Of a stretch of 64,000 nucleotides of DNA, positions 40,059 to 48,375 are shown in pieces (position 1 is the first letter of the stretch; the number at the start of each line of letters is the position of its first letter). Position numbers and translations under genes: made by a program. The DNA is from Mediterraneibacter hominis (GTDB lineage Bacteria > Bacillota > Clostridia > Lachnospirales > Lachnospiraceae). The stretch lies in assembly GCF_014287475.1 (NCBI RefSeq), contig NZ_JACOPF010000005.1, positions 128,302-192,301 of the forward strand, given 5' to 3'. The notes under the pieces are model-generated. The model searched no databases. It was not told where the DNA came from and saw only the letters and a program-made list of their open reading frames with translations.

Positions 40059-40258
40059 TATAAAATCCTCCTTTTTGGTTAGTATTCTTAAAAAAAGGAA
40101 AAATATACATATGATAGAAAATGTATACCCAAAAGGGCATGCCATAATACATTTCCTTCGGGAGGACGGGCTTTGTCCGAAAATGTATATTTTTACATTA
40201 TATTAGAGATAATAAAGAAGAAAAAAGCTGGAATTTCAGGAAAAAGTGAGGAAAGACT
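40059..40258. promoter_or_regulatory. Divergent spoVAC-spoVAD control region
   Basis: 200 bases with GAAAATGTATA twice (near 40117 and 40178) and a small hairpin GGAC-GGGCTTT-GTCC. Both genes need forespore promoters (sigma-G by analogy); I cannot pick the boxes with confidence. Confidence 0.4.
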
Positions 40259-41269
40259 ATGGAACAGATTAGAGGAAGCCAGAGCATTGAATTTACACAG
40301 GCCCCTTTTTTGCTTAGCAGTGCATCAGTAGTTGGCAGCAAAGAGTCAGAGGGACCTCTGGGAAAATTGTTTGATATGGTTAATCAGGATGACTTGTTTG
40401 GAGCGCAGACATGGGAGGAAGCAGAAAGTACAATGCAGAAAGAGGCGTGTGTGCTGGCATTGGGAAAAGCACATGTGGACGCGGAAAAAGTGCGATATTT
40501 GTATGGGGGAGATTTATTGCGTCAGGGAATTGCAACTTCGATGGGAGTGGAAGCCCTTCAAATTCCGATGTTTGGTTTATATGGTGCATGTTCGACATCA
40601 GGAGAGGCGCTGGCTTTAAGTGCAATGAGTGTTGCCGCAGGATATGGAGAGTATATGCTGGCTGTTACATCTAGTCATTTTGGAAGTGCGGAAAAGGAAT
40701 TCCGCTTTCCATTGGGATATGCAAATCAGAGACCATTATCTGCACACTGGACAGTAACGGGAAGCGGCGCATTTCTTGTCGGAACACAAAAGAGCCATGT
40801 AAGAATATCAGGCGTAACAGTAGGAAAAATCGTGGACTATGGATTGAAGGATTCACAGAATATGGGAGCATGCATGGCTCCCGCAGCAACAGACACAATT
40901 GTACAGAATATGAAAGACTTTGGGAGAAATCCAGAAGATTACGACAGAATTATTACAGGAGATCTGGGGTATATCGGACAGTCTATTTTATTTGATTTGG
41001 CAAAAGGAAAAGGATATGACATAAAGAGCAAACATATGGACTGCGGCATGACGATTTTTGACCAGGAGACACAAGATACACATGCAGGCGGAAGCGGCTG
41101 CGGTTGTGCGGCAGTGACACTTGCTGCGTTTATCCTCCCCAAAATAGAAAAGGGAGAATGGAAACGTATACTTTTCGTACCTACGGGTGCGTTAATGTCT
41201 ACGGTAAGCTTTAACGAAGGTGCAAGTGTGCCTGGTATTGCTCATGGGATTGTATTGGAACATTGTTAA
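40259..41269 (+). CDS. spoVAD: Stage V sporulation protein AD
   Basis: 336 aa with a thiolase-like fold. It binds dipicolinic acid on the forespore outer face of the inner membrane. Seen: IEFTQAPFLLSSASVVGSKE, GLYGACSTSGEALALSAMSV, and GYIGQSILFDLAKGKGYDI. GAGG lies upstream of the ATG. It is followed 15 bases later by spoVAE. Confidence 0.95.
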   Translation: MEQIRGSQSIEFTQAPFLLSSASVVGSKESEGPLGKLFDMVNQDDLFGAQTWEEAESTMQKEACVLALGKAHVDAEKVRYLYGGDLLRQGIATSMGVEALQIPMFGLYGACSTSGEALALSAMSVAAGYGEYMLAVTSSHFGSAEKEFRFPLGYANQRPLSAHWTVTGSGAFLVGTQKSHVRISGVTVGKIVDYGLKDSQNMGACMAPAATDTIVQNMKDFGRNPEDYDRIITGDLGYIGQSILFDLAKGKGYDIKSKHMDCGMTIFDQETQDTHAGGSGCGCAAVTLAAFILPKIEKGEWKRILFVPTGALMSTVSFNEGASVPGIAHGIVLEHC

Positions 41270-41284
41270 TAGGAGGACAGAAGA

Positions 41285-41641
41285 ATGGATTACGTAAAAG
41301 CATTTTTAATCGGCGGTTTGCTGTGCGCGGTAATACAGATTTTATTAGATCGGACAAAACTAATGCCGGGAAGAGTGATGGTACTTCTTGTATGCTCGGG
41401 CGCCGTTTTAGGTTTCTGCAATATTTATGAACCATTTTTGGAGTTTGCTAAGTCAGGCGCGAGTGTTCCTCTTCTTGGCTTTGGCAATGTACTGTGGCAG
41501 GGAGTAAAAGAAGCTGTAGACAAACATGGATTTATAGGAATTTTTATGGGAGGCTTTAAAGCAAGCGCGGTGGGAATTTCTGCGGCATTGATCTTTGGTT
41601 ATCTGGCCTCATTTATCTTTGAACCGAAGATGAAAAAATAA
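41285..41641 (+). CDS. spoVAE: Stage V sporulation protein AE
   Basis: A membrane protein of 118 aa (SpoVAEb type). Seen: KAFLIGGLLCAVIQILLDRT, SGASVPLLGFGNVLWQGVKE and GGFKASAVGISAALIFGYLA. AGGAGG precedes the ATG. Its stop is 4 bases before a repeat element. Confidence 0.94.
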   Translation: MDYVKAFLIGGLLCAVIQILLDRTKLMPGRVMVLLVCSGAVLGFCNIYEPFLEFAKSGASVPLLGFGNVLWQGVKEAVDKHGFIGIFMGGFKASAVGISAALIFGYLASFIFEPKMKK

Positions 41642-41645
41642 AAGG

Positions 41646-41809
41646 CAACAGTTCAGCCCGTGCCATTCGTAAAACCGCACTGCGTTCTTATCGTGGCTGC
41701 CGCCACCGTTTTACTCATTGATAGGCGCTTAAGCTCATACAGATGTACGCCCGCAAAAACATGCAGGCATGTTTTATGCTTCCCGCACCCTGTATGGCTG
41801 AACTGTTAC
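41646..41809 (+). repeat. Repeat with terminal inverted repeats, copy 2
   Basis: CAACAGTTCA (41646-41655) and TGAACTGTTAC (41799-41809) are inverted ends. The last 74 bases (41736-41809) match 10093-10166 at 68 of 74 positions. The left 80 bases differ between copies. From 41810 to 41941 there is AT-rich DNA that probably holds the promoter of the next gene. Confidence 0.75.
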
Positions 41810-41941
41810 ATAAAAGTAAAATATAATGCAAATATAAGTAAAATTTTGTTGTTTTTTGAGGATGATAATGTTATCGTAATTATGTACTGTGTTTTTATAC
41901 GGTATGAAGGATAAAATGAGGGAACACCTTAGGAGGAAATT

Positions 41942-43582
41942 ATGAATTATGTAAGCATCATCATCCCCTTTGTCGGGGGTCTGGGAATGTTTATTTACGG
42001 TATGCAGATTATGGCGCAGGGACTTGAAAATGCAGCCGGAAGCAAGATGAAAACACTGCTGGAAGCTCTGACAAAGAATAAATTCTTTGGTGTACTGCTC
42101 GGTGCTCTGATTACGGCAGTAATCCAAAGTTCATCGGCCACGACTGTTATGGTGGTAGGGTTTGTAAATGCAGGCATTATGAACTTGACGCAGGCAATGG
42201 GCGTTATAATGGGGGCAAATATCGGAACAACGGTGACGGGATGGCTTGTGTCCAGTGTAGAATGGGCAAAGTTTTTAAGTCCGGGCAATATTGCTCCGAT
42301 TGCAGTTATGGCTGGGGTCATTGTAATGCTGACAGGAAAGAGACGTTCTACAAAAGATATAGCAAGTATTATCATTGGATTCGGACTTTTATTTATTGGT
42401 ATTACAACTATGTCATCGGCTGTAGCGCCGTTGGAGGAATCAGAAGGATTCCGCAACATTTTCGTAACTTTAGGACATAACCCGTTCCTGGGAATTATTG
42501 CTGGAGCAGTTGTGACCGCAGTAATCCAGAGTTCTTCTGCGTCAGTGGGGATTTTGCAGAGTCTTGCGGCTGCGGGGCTGGTTCCATTCAACGCCGCAGT
42601 ATATATTATTATGGGGCAGAATATCGGTACTTGTGTAACGGCGATTATGTCTAGTATCGGTGCGAAGAAAACAGCAAAAACAGCAGCAATTATGCATTTG
42701 CTTTTCAATATTATAGGCACGATTATTTTCAGTATAGCTGGAATCTTGTTCTTTGCAGTTATCAATCCGCAGGCCGGTTTGGGGATGATTACTCAGACGG
42801 AGATCAGTACAGTGCATACGATTTTTAATATTGGAACGACCGTTATTTTGTTCCCTGTTTCTGATTGGATTATTAAGCTTGCAAAGAAAATTGAAAAAGA
42901 AGACAAGACAGAAGTGGAAGATAACAAAGTGCTTCTGGATGAAAGAATGTTGGAGACGCCGGGAATTGCGCTTCAGTCAGTTGTAAGCGAAGTATGCCGT
43001 ATGGGAAGAATTGTGAAGGGAACAATGGACAAATCAAAATCGGTAATGTTTACAAAGGACTATCAGAACATTCTTGACATCAAAGAGGAAGAAAATACGG
43101 TTGACGGGCTGTGCAGAGGAATCAGCAACTATGTGATTAAACTGAATTCTCTGTCTATCAATGAAAAGGAGCATCAGCATATTGCCAGCCTGCTTCAGAT
43201 TATTTCGGATATAGAGCGTGTCAGTGATTATTGTGAAAATATTTCTGAGTTTGCGGAAACACTGAAGGAAAGAAAAACGATGTTTTCCGATGTGGGAAGC
43301 AAAGAACTAAAAGAAATGATAGAGGTCTGCGCAGACAGTTTCCGTTATGCGGTAGAGGCTTTGGAAGAACACAGTAAAGAGAAAGCCTTGAAAGTGATTG
43401 AAAAGGAAAGTCAGGCAGATGAATTGGAGATCCGACTGCGTGCAGAGCATATGAAACGCCTTGCAAAGAACCAATGCAATACAGATGCGGGAATTGTATT
43501 TTTAGACGCGCTGGTATGCTTGGAGAGGATCTCTGACCACTCCAGAAATATAGCTGAAGAGATTCTTACGATTACAGCGTAG
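41942..43582 (+). CDS. Na+/phosphate cotransporter with C-terminal PhoU-like domain
   Basis: 546 aa. Two copies of the Na/Pi repeat are visible (GALITAVIQSSSATTVMVVG and GAVVTAVIQSSSASVGILQS), each with the QSSS signature, across about 8 membrane segments. Residues about 330-546 form a helical PhoU-like domain (ISDIERVSDYCENISEFAET, ERISDHSRNIAEE). It likely carries phosphate with sodium in either direction. AGGAGG precedes the ATG. It is a second phosphate system next to the Pst cluster at 48 kb. Confidence 0.9.
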   Translation: MNYVSIIIPFVGGLGMFIYGMQIMAQGLENAAGSKMKTLLEALTKNKFFGVLLGALITAVIQSSSATTVMVVGFVNAGIMNLTQAMGVIMGANIGTTVTGWLVSSVEWAKFLSPGNIAPIAVMAGVIVMLTGKRRSTKDIASIIIGFGLLFIGITTMSSAVAPLEESEGFRNIFVTLGHNPFLGIIAGAVVTAVIQSSSASVGILQSLAAAGLVPFNAAVYIIMGQNIGTCVTAIMSSIGAKKTAKTAAIMHLLFNIIGTIIFSIAGILFFAVINPQAGLGMITQTEISTVHTIFNIGTTVILFPVSDWIIKLAKKIEKEDKTEVEDNKVLLDERMLETPGIALQSVVSEVCRMGRIVKGTMDKSKSVMFTKDYQNILDIKEEENTVDGLCRGISNYVIKLNSLSINEKEHQHIASLLQIISDIERVSDYCENISEFAETLKERKTMFSDVGSKELKEMIEVCADSFRYAVEALEEHSKEKALKVIEKESQADELEIRLRAEHMKRLAKNQCNTDAGIVFLDALVCLERISDHSRNIAEEILTITA

Positions 43583-43661
43583 AAAGAACGGATAGGATGT
43601 GTTGCCTGTATTTTTTCTCTACTTTATAGATAAAAATTATTCATTGTTCAAAAGCGGATAT

Positions 43662-43712
43662 ACAGAAAGCAGTAAATTTTTTCAAACTTACTGCTTTCTG
43701 TATTATTTTATG
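43662..43712. terminator. Bidirectional terminator between convergent genes
   Basis: ACAGAAAGCAGTAA (43662-43675) pairs perfectly with TTACTGCTTTCTGT (43688-43701), with AT-rich flanks on both sides. Confidence 0.82.
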
Positions 43713-43752
43713 GTTTTAGAGATTTGTAAAAATAAGAGAGTGTTCATAAATA

Positions 43753-45636
43753 TTAACCGCGGTGCTTCCAATTTAACAGTAACGCGGAATTTGCAATGAC
43801 GAGTACGCTCCCCGCATTATGTACCAGCGCACCGACAACAGGGTTTAGAATCCCCGTGATGGCAAGTACGATAGCAAGGAAGTTCAGCCCCATAGAAAAG
43901 CTTAAATTACATTTGATCGTGATCATCATTCTTCTGGAGAGTGCCACCAGATGAGGAAGTTCTTTTACCTCGTCGTTCACCAGGGCGATGTCTGCCGCGT
44001 CGACAGCGATATCACTCCCCACCTTTCCCATGGCAATTCCGACATCCGCCTTTTTCAGCGCGGGCGCGTCGTTGATACCGTCGCCTATCATGCAGACCGA
44101 TTCTGCCTGCTTCTGATAGTGTTCAATCCATTTTAATTTATCTTCCGGGAGACAGCCTGCATGTACCTCCTGGATCTGCAAGCTGCCTGCGATTGCCGCG
44201 GCGGCATTTTCGTGATCCCCTGTTAGAAGGACGGGACATACCCTGGAGGCTTTTAACTGTTTGATCATATTGGCGCTCTCCTTGCGCACTGTATCGGAGA
44301 GAATCAGACATCCTGCAGCTTTCTGTCCGAACGCTGTGTAGATGATTGTACATCCCTGCATAAGATAGCTTTCTGCTTCCTTTAGAAGCTGTGAAGGGAG
44401 AGGGATGCCGTGTTCACGGAACAGTTCTGTGTTGCCCGCCAGCACCTCTTTTCCAGATATGAGACAGGAAACACCGCGACCCGGGATCATCCGGAATTGT
44501 TCGGCTTTCTCCGGCGGACAGGCAAAGGAGCGCCGGTAACAGTTCACTACGGCCTTGCCGAGGGGATGTTCTGAGAACTGTTCGGCTGAGGCGGTCATGG
44601 CGTACAACTGTGTTTCCGTATATTCGGGCAGGACAGAGAGGACTTTTATAACCTTTGGCGTCCCGTAAGTAAGGGTGCCGGTCTTATCAAAGGTGATTCT
44701 GGTAACGGCGGCCAGACGCTCCAGTGCATCTCCTTCCCGGATCAAAAATCCATGTTTGGTGGCATTACCGATAGCCGCCATAATGGCAGTTGGTGTGGCA
44801 AGTACCAGGGCACAGGGACAAAAAACAACCAAGATTGTGACAGCGCGTATGATTTCACCGGAAATCAACCAGGTTAGTGCTGCGGCACTCAGGGCAATAA
44901 CAACAATCCAGGTTGCCCACCGATCTGCAAGATTTACGATTTTTGCTTTGCTGGCATCTGCGGATTGAACGAGGCGAATCATTCGTTGAATAGAACTGTC
45001 CTGACCAACCTTCACCGCTTTCATATCAAAAGTGCCGAACTGATTTACGGTTCCGCTTGAAACAGTATCTCCTGCGGTTTTGTCGACTGGCAGTGATTCC
45101 CCTGTCATTACTGCCTGATTGATGGAGGTATGTCCAGAAAGAATGATACCGTCTACAGGAATCGTTTCTCCCGGGAGTACGCGGAGAAGATCGCCGACCT
45201 TTACTTGTTCGGCGGGCAGGATATATTCGTTGTTGTCTTTCAAAACTCTGGCAGTCTGCGGCGTGAGATGTACGAGCTTTTCGATGCCGGCGCGGGTCTT
45301 TGCGACTGTCAAATCTTCCAGGAGGGCGCCCAACTGCATGATAAATGCGACCTCTCCGGCAGCAAAATCTTCTCCGATGCAGATGGAGGCTATCAAAGCG
45401 AGAGAGACTAGGACGTCAGCCTTGATATCAAAGGCGGTGATAAGCCCGATTACAGCTTCTAAAATGATTGGGATTCCACATAACAAAACAGCAATCCAAG
45501 CTGGATCAAAAGGAAGGGAGAGGGGGGGGAAGATACTGGCAAGTAATGCAAGGCCAGAGAGAATTAGAAAACTTACTTCTTTTTTTGTACCTCCCAGTTC
45601 CAGAAGTTGTTCTAGCTTTTTTATTATAGTATTCAT
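43753..45636 (-). CDS. Heavy-metal P1B-type ATPase
   Basis: A metal exporter or importer of 627 aa. Seen: the metal-site CPC in VFCPCALVLATPTA, the phosphorylation motif DKTGTLTYGTP, the actuator loop MTGESLPVDK, a HP motif in SEHPLGKAV, and the hinge GDGINDAPALKKAD. The last membrane segments read NLSFSMGLNFLAIVLA and VHNAGSVLVIANSALLL. There is no N-terminal HMA or Cys-rich metal-binding domain, so it is shorter than CopA or ZntA. Two CsoR-like operators lie just upstream, and the csoR gene follows the same strand, so it is metal-inducible. The metal cannot be fixed; copper would fit the CsoR ligands. Confidence 0.92.
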   Translation of the reverse strand: MNTIIKKLEQLLELGGTKKEVSFLILSGLALLASIFPPLSLPFDPAWIAVLLCGIPIILEAVIGLITAFDIKADVLVSLALIASICIGEDFAAGEVAFIMQLGALLEDLTVAKTRAGIEKLVHLTPQTARVLKDNNEYILPAEQVKVGDLLRVLPGETIPVDGIILSGHTSINQAVMTGESLPVDKTAGDTVSSGTVNQFGTFDMKAVKVGQDSSIQRMIRLVQSADASKAKIVNLADRWATWIVVIALSAAALTWLISGEIIRAVTILVVFCPCALVLATPTAIMAAIGNATKHGFLIREGDALERLAAVTRITFDKTGTLTYGTPKVIKVLSVLPEYTETQLYAMTASAEQFSEHPLGKAVVNCYRRSFACPPEKAEQFRMIPGRGVSCLISGKEVLAGNTELFREHGIPLPSQLLKEAESYLMQGCTIIYTAFGQKAAGCLILSDTVRKESANMIKQLKASRVCPVLLTGDHENAAAAIAGSLQIQEVHAGCLPEDKLKWIEHYQKQAESVCMIGDGINDAPALKKADVGIAMGKVGSDIAVDAADIALVNDEVKELPHLVALSRRMMITIKCNLSFSMGLNFLAIVLAITGILNPVVGALVHNAGSVLVIANSALLLNWKHRG

Positions 45637-45653
45637 AAGTAAAGACCTCCTAC

Positions 45654-45694
45654 ATACCTATATGGGTATGAGTATATTATACCTATAGGGGTAT
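45654..45694 (-). promoter_or_regulatory. Two CsoR-like operators ahead of the P-type ATPase gene
   Basis: ATACCTATATGGGTAT (45654-45669) and ATACCTATAGGGGTAT (45679-45694) are near-palindromes with the G-tract typical of CsoR sites, 25 bases apart start to start. Confidence 0.78.
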
Positions 45695-45739
45695 AGGCTG
45701 TCAAGTTCTCTTATCCTTTTCTGTATAAGCTTACAAGGT

Positions 45740-45791
45740 AATAAAATAGCAGGAATATGCATAGTAGTACGCATATTCCTGCTGTTTTTTT
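45740..45791. terminator. Terminator after csoR
   Basis: AGCAGGAATATGC (45748-45760) pairs perfectly with GCATATTCCTGCT (45771-45783). T-rich bases lie on either side, so it can work for both strands. Confidence 0.82.
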
Positions 45792-45801
45792 GCCTGTGCT
45801 T

Positions 45802-46077
45802 CTATTTCATATTGGCAAATCGTTCTACTGCTTTTGTAAAATTTTCGATAGTCTTATCCGCATCTCCATGCTCAATTCCATCGCGGACACAATGCTTGAT
45901 GTGTCCTTCTAATACAACCTGTCCAGCCTTGTGAAGTGCAGATTTAGCTGCATTAATCTGTGCGAGAATATCTTCACAGGGAACATCTTCATCTACCATT
46001 CTGTCGATTGCCTGTACCTGTCCAATAATTTTTTTCAATCTGCGATGAAGATTATCAGAATCCATACATTGCTTCAT
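45802..46077 (-). CDS. csoR: CsoR-family metal-sensing repressor
   Basis: 91 aa, all-helical DUF156 fold. The three Cu(I) ligands of CsoR are conserved with the right spacing: Cys34, His59 and Cys63 (VDEDVPCEDI, then EGHIKHC). GGAGGTGA is upstream. An operator-like palindrome (46089-46106) lies in its own promoter and two more lie ahead of the ATPase gene, so metal binding should release both. Confidence 0.9.
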   Translation of the reverse strand: MKQCMDSDNLHRRLKKIIGQVQAIDRMVDEDVPCEDILAQINAAKSALHKAGQVVLEGHIKHCVRDGIEHGDADKTIENFTKAVERFANMK

Positions 46078-46088
46078 ACACTCACCTC

Positions 46089-46106
46089 CATACGGTTAGG
46101 GGTATG
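46089..46106 (-). promoter_or_regulatory. CsoR-like operator ahead of csoR
   Basis: CATACGGTTAGGGGTATG has inverted ends (CATAC and GTATG) and the same GGGGTAT block as the sites near 45690. Confidence 0.7.
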
Positions 46107-46233
46107 TGTATATTATATGGATGGTTTCTTTTGTATGTCAAGAATATTTTGGAAGATCAAAAAGCATATTTGTAGGTTTGTTCTGTATATGTTACAATGA
46201 AGAAAATTCTAAAGAAAGTAAAAAGAGGATAAA

Positions 46234-46629
46234 ATGGCGGGGAAAAGATGCAGTCTATGCGGAGGAAGGTTGAGAGAGAATCGGTGTGAATTCTGCGGGC
46301 TGGACAATTCTATATATGAACGGGAAAGAAGAATGGAAAACAGTCAGGACAGAAAGACAGAGCATACCTGTCAGACAACAGAGCCAAAAAAAGAGAAGAA
46401 AGCAGAAGGCAGAGCAGGAGAGAAGCAAAGTATTCAAAATAAAAGAAGACAATACAGGCAGGGTACGCAGCAGAAAAGCAAGAAAGGATGTCTTACCTGG
46501 ATAATCATTCTGGCGATTCTTCTTTTTTCTGTATTACCTGTGCTTTTTGAAGCAGGGGAAAAATTGCTGGATGAATTCAGGACGCCCAGATATTATATTG
46601 GGGAGGAGGCGATGCTATGGAAGGGATAA
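46234..46629 (+). CDS. Zinc-ribbon membrane protein
   Basis: 131 aa. An N-terminal zinc ribbon (CSLCGGRLRENRCEFCG, two CxxC pairs) is followed by a long charged stretch rich in Lys, Glu and Gln (about 28-85) and one membrane segment (LTWIIILAILLFSVLPVLF). No enzyme signature. It overlaps the NfeD-like gene by 13 bases, so it probably belongs to the same membrane complex; its role is unknown. Confidence 0.75.
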   Translation: MAGKRCSLCGGRLRENRCEFCGLDNSIYERERRMENSQDRKTEHTCQTTEPKKEKKAEGRAGEKQSIQNKRRQYRQGTQQKSKKGCLTWIIILAILLFSVLPVLFEAGEKLLDEFRTPRYYIGEEAMLWKG

Positions 46630-47081
46630 TTATGACGATTGCAGGAAGGAACTTTATCTGGCTGGCAGTTTTTATTATTCTGCTTATTATAGAAGCATTG
46701 ACAGTCGGGCTTGTGACGATCTGGTTTGCGGGCGGAGCTCTCGCCGCAATAGCAGTGAATTCTCTCGGAATGGGAATGGCAGGACAGTGTATAGTTTTTC
46801 TTGTGGTTTCCTGTATTCTGTTGTTTTTTACCAGACCGTGGGCACAGAAGTATGTAAATAAAAATCGGATAAAGACAAACTATGAAAGAGAGCTTGGGAA
46901 AGTAATAAAGATTACGGAAAGAGTGGATAATCTGGCACAGACAGGAAAGAGTATGGTAGATGGACAGGAATGGACAGTGCGTACAGAAAATAACAAGGAA
47001 ATTTTGGAAATAGGAGAGCTGGCGAAAGTAGTTGCAGTTTCTGGGGTAAAATTAATTGTAGAAAAGTATGAGGAGGAATAA
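46617..47081 (+). CDS. NfeD-like membrane protein
   Basis: 154 aa. Two or three membrane segments (about 10-75: LAVFIILLIIEALTVGLVTI, IVFLVVSCILLFFTRPWA) and a C-terminal OB-fold (about 95-150: GKVIKITERVDNLAQTGKSM, GELAKVVAVSGVKLIVEK). NfeD proteins work next to SPFH proteins in membrane microdomains. The ATG 46617 has GGGAGGAGG upstream. The SPFH gene follows 3 bases later. Confidence 0.87.
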   Translation: MEGIIMTIAGRNFIWLAVFIILLIIEALTVGLVTIWFAGGALAAIAVNSLGMGMAGQCIVFLVVSCILLFFTRPWAQKYVNKNRIKTNYERELGKVIKITERVDNLAQTGKSMVDGQEWTVRTENNKEILEIGELAKVVAVSGVKLIVEKYEEE

Positions 47082-47084
47082 GAG

Positions 47085-48038
47085 ATGGGCATAATTGGTT
47101 TAGGGAGTATTTTTTTCATCATTATTATAGTGATTGTTGTTTTGGTTCTGATTTCCTGCGTGAAGATTGTACATCAGGCACAGGCGGTTGTTCTGGAACG
47201 TCTGGGGGCGTATCAGGCGACATGGAATACAGGACTTCACTTTAAAATTCCGATTATAGACAGAGTGGCAAGAAGGATCGATCTGAAAGAACAGGTGGTA
47301 GATTTTGCACCGCAGCCGGTAATTACAAAGGATAATGTTACCATGCAGATTGACACAGTCGTATTTTACCAGATTACAGATCCAAAGATGTTTTGCTATG
47401 GCGTTGCCAATCCGATTATTGCGATAGAAAATCTGACGGCGACTACACTGCGTAATATCATCGGAGATCTGGAACTGGATCAGACGCTGACTTCCAGAGA
47501 GACAATCAATACAAGGATGCGTGCAGAGCTGGATCTGGCGACAGATCCCTGGGGGATTAAAGTGAACAGAGTGGAATTAAAAAACATCATCCCACCGACA
47601 GCCATTCGGGACGCGATGGAGAAACAGATGAAGGCCGAGCGAGAGAGAAGAGAGGCAATCCTGCGTGCAGAAGGAGAGAAGAAATCGACAGTCCTTGTAG
47701 CAGAGGGACAGAAAGAATCGGTGATTCTGGAAGCAGAAGCAGAGAAGCAGGCGGCAATTTTGCGTGCAGAGGCAGAGAAGGAGAAGATGATACGTGAGGC
47801 AGAAGGTGAGGCGGAAGCGATATTAAAGGTACAGCAGGCAACAGCGGATGGATTAAGGTTTTTAAAAGAAGCTGGAGCGGACAATGCGGTGCTGACGTTA
47901 AAGAGCCTTGAAGCATTTGAAAAGGCGGCGGATGGCAGGGCAACGAAGATTATTGTTCCGTCTAAGATTCAAGAAATAGCAGGTCTTGTGAAGTCTATTA
48001 CAGAAGTGGCAGCGGATGGGGAAGCACAGAAGGAATAA
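47085..48038 (+). CDS. SPFH/stomatin-like membrane protein
   Basis: 317 aa. One N-terminal membrane segment, then the SPFH domain (QAVVLERLGAYQATWNTGLH, VDFAPQPVITKDNVTMQIDT), then a long coiled coil with repeating RAEGEKK and AEAEKQA units (about 185-255). This is the QmcA/stomatin group, thought to organise membrane patches with NfeD. It is the last gene of the operon. Confidence 0.92.
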   Translation: MGIIGLGSIFFIIIIVIVVLVLISCVKIVHQAQAVVLERLGAYQATWNTGLHFKIPIIDRVARRIDLKEQVVDFAPQPVITKDNVTMQIDTVVFYQITDPKMFCYGVANPIIAIENLTATTLRNIIGDLELDQTLTSRETINTRMRAELDLATDPWGIKVNRVELKNIIPPTAIRDAMEKQMKAERERREAILRAEGEKKSTVLVAEGQKESVILEAEAEKQAAILRAEAEKEKMIREAEGEAEAILKVQQATADGLRFLKEAGADNAVLTLKSLEAFEKAADGRATKIIVPSKIQEIAGLVKSITEVAADGEAQKE

Positions 48039-48081
48039 AAAAGAAAGATAAAAGACATTGCTGCTGTTACGGCAGCGGCGT

Positions 48082-48138
48082 AAAAGACGGTTTATCCTGA
48101 AGGTAAAAATACTGAAAGGATAAGCTGTCTTTTATTTT
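48082..48138 (+). terminator. Terminator after the SPFH gene
   Basis: AAAAGACGGTTTATCCT pairs with AGGATAAGCTGTCTTTT (two G-U pairs), then ATTTT. Confidence 0.82.
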
Positions 48139-48240
48139 CTTGTATAGGAAAGAAGTTTCCTATACAAGAAAACCCTCCGGAGGATGCATACTGCGTGCAA
48201 GTGGAAAATGGCTGCTGATACAGCCGCGCTTCGGCGCGGG
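48139..48240 (+). repeat. GC-rich multi-hairpin element, copy 2
   Basis: CTTGTATAGGAAA pairs with TTTCCTATACAAG, then ACCCTCCGGAGG, TGCGTGCAAGTGG, GGCTGCTGATACAGCC and CGCGCTTCGGCGCG. The order and shared words (CCCTCCGG, TGCGTGC, AGTGG) match the left part of 32471-32705, but this copy is shorter. Confidence 0.65.
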
Positions 48241-48260
48241 AATGTAGGAAGTACATTGTT

Positions 48261-48299
48261 TTACATAGATTTAACAAACAGATGATTTTACATTTTACA
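48261..48299 (+). promoter_or_regulatory. Possible Pho-box cluster ahead of pstS
   Basis: TTACAT (48261), TTAACA (48271), TTTACA (48287) and TTTACA (48294) resemble the TTAACA-like repeats bound by Firmicute PhoP. Spacing is regular only for the first two, so the call is tentative. Confidence 0.4.
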
Positions 48300-48375
48300 T
48301 TGGTTCTTTAAGATAACTGGTGTGAAGAAAAGAAAATAAGTTAAAAATGTGGATAAGACAAAGGAGAGTAAAACA

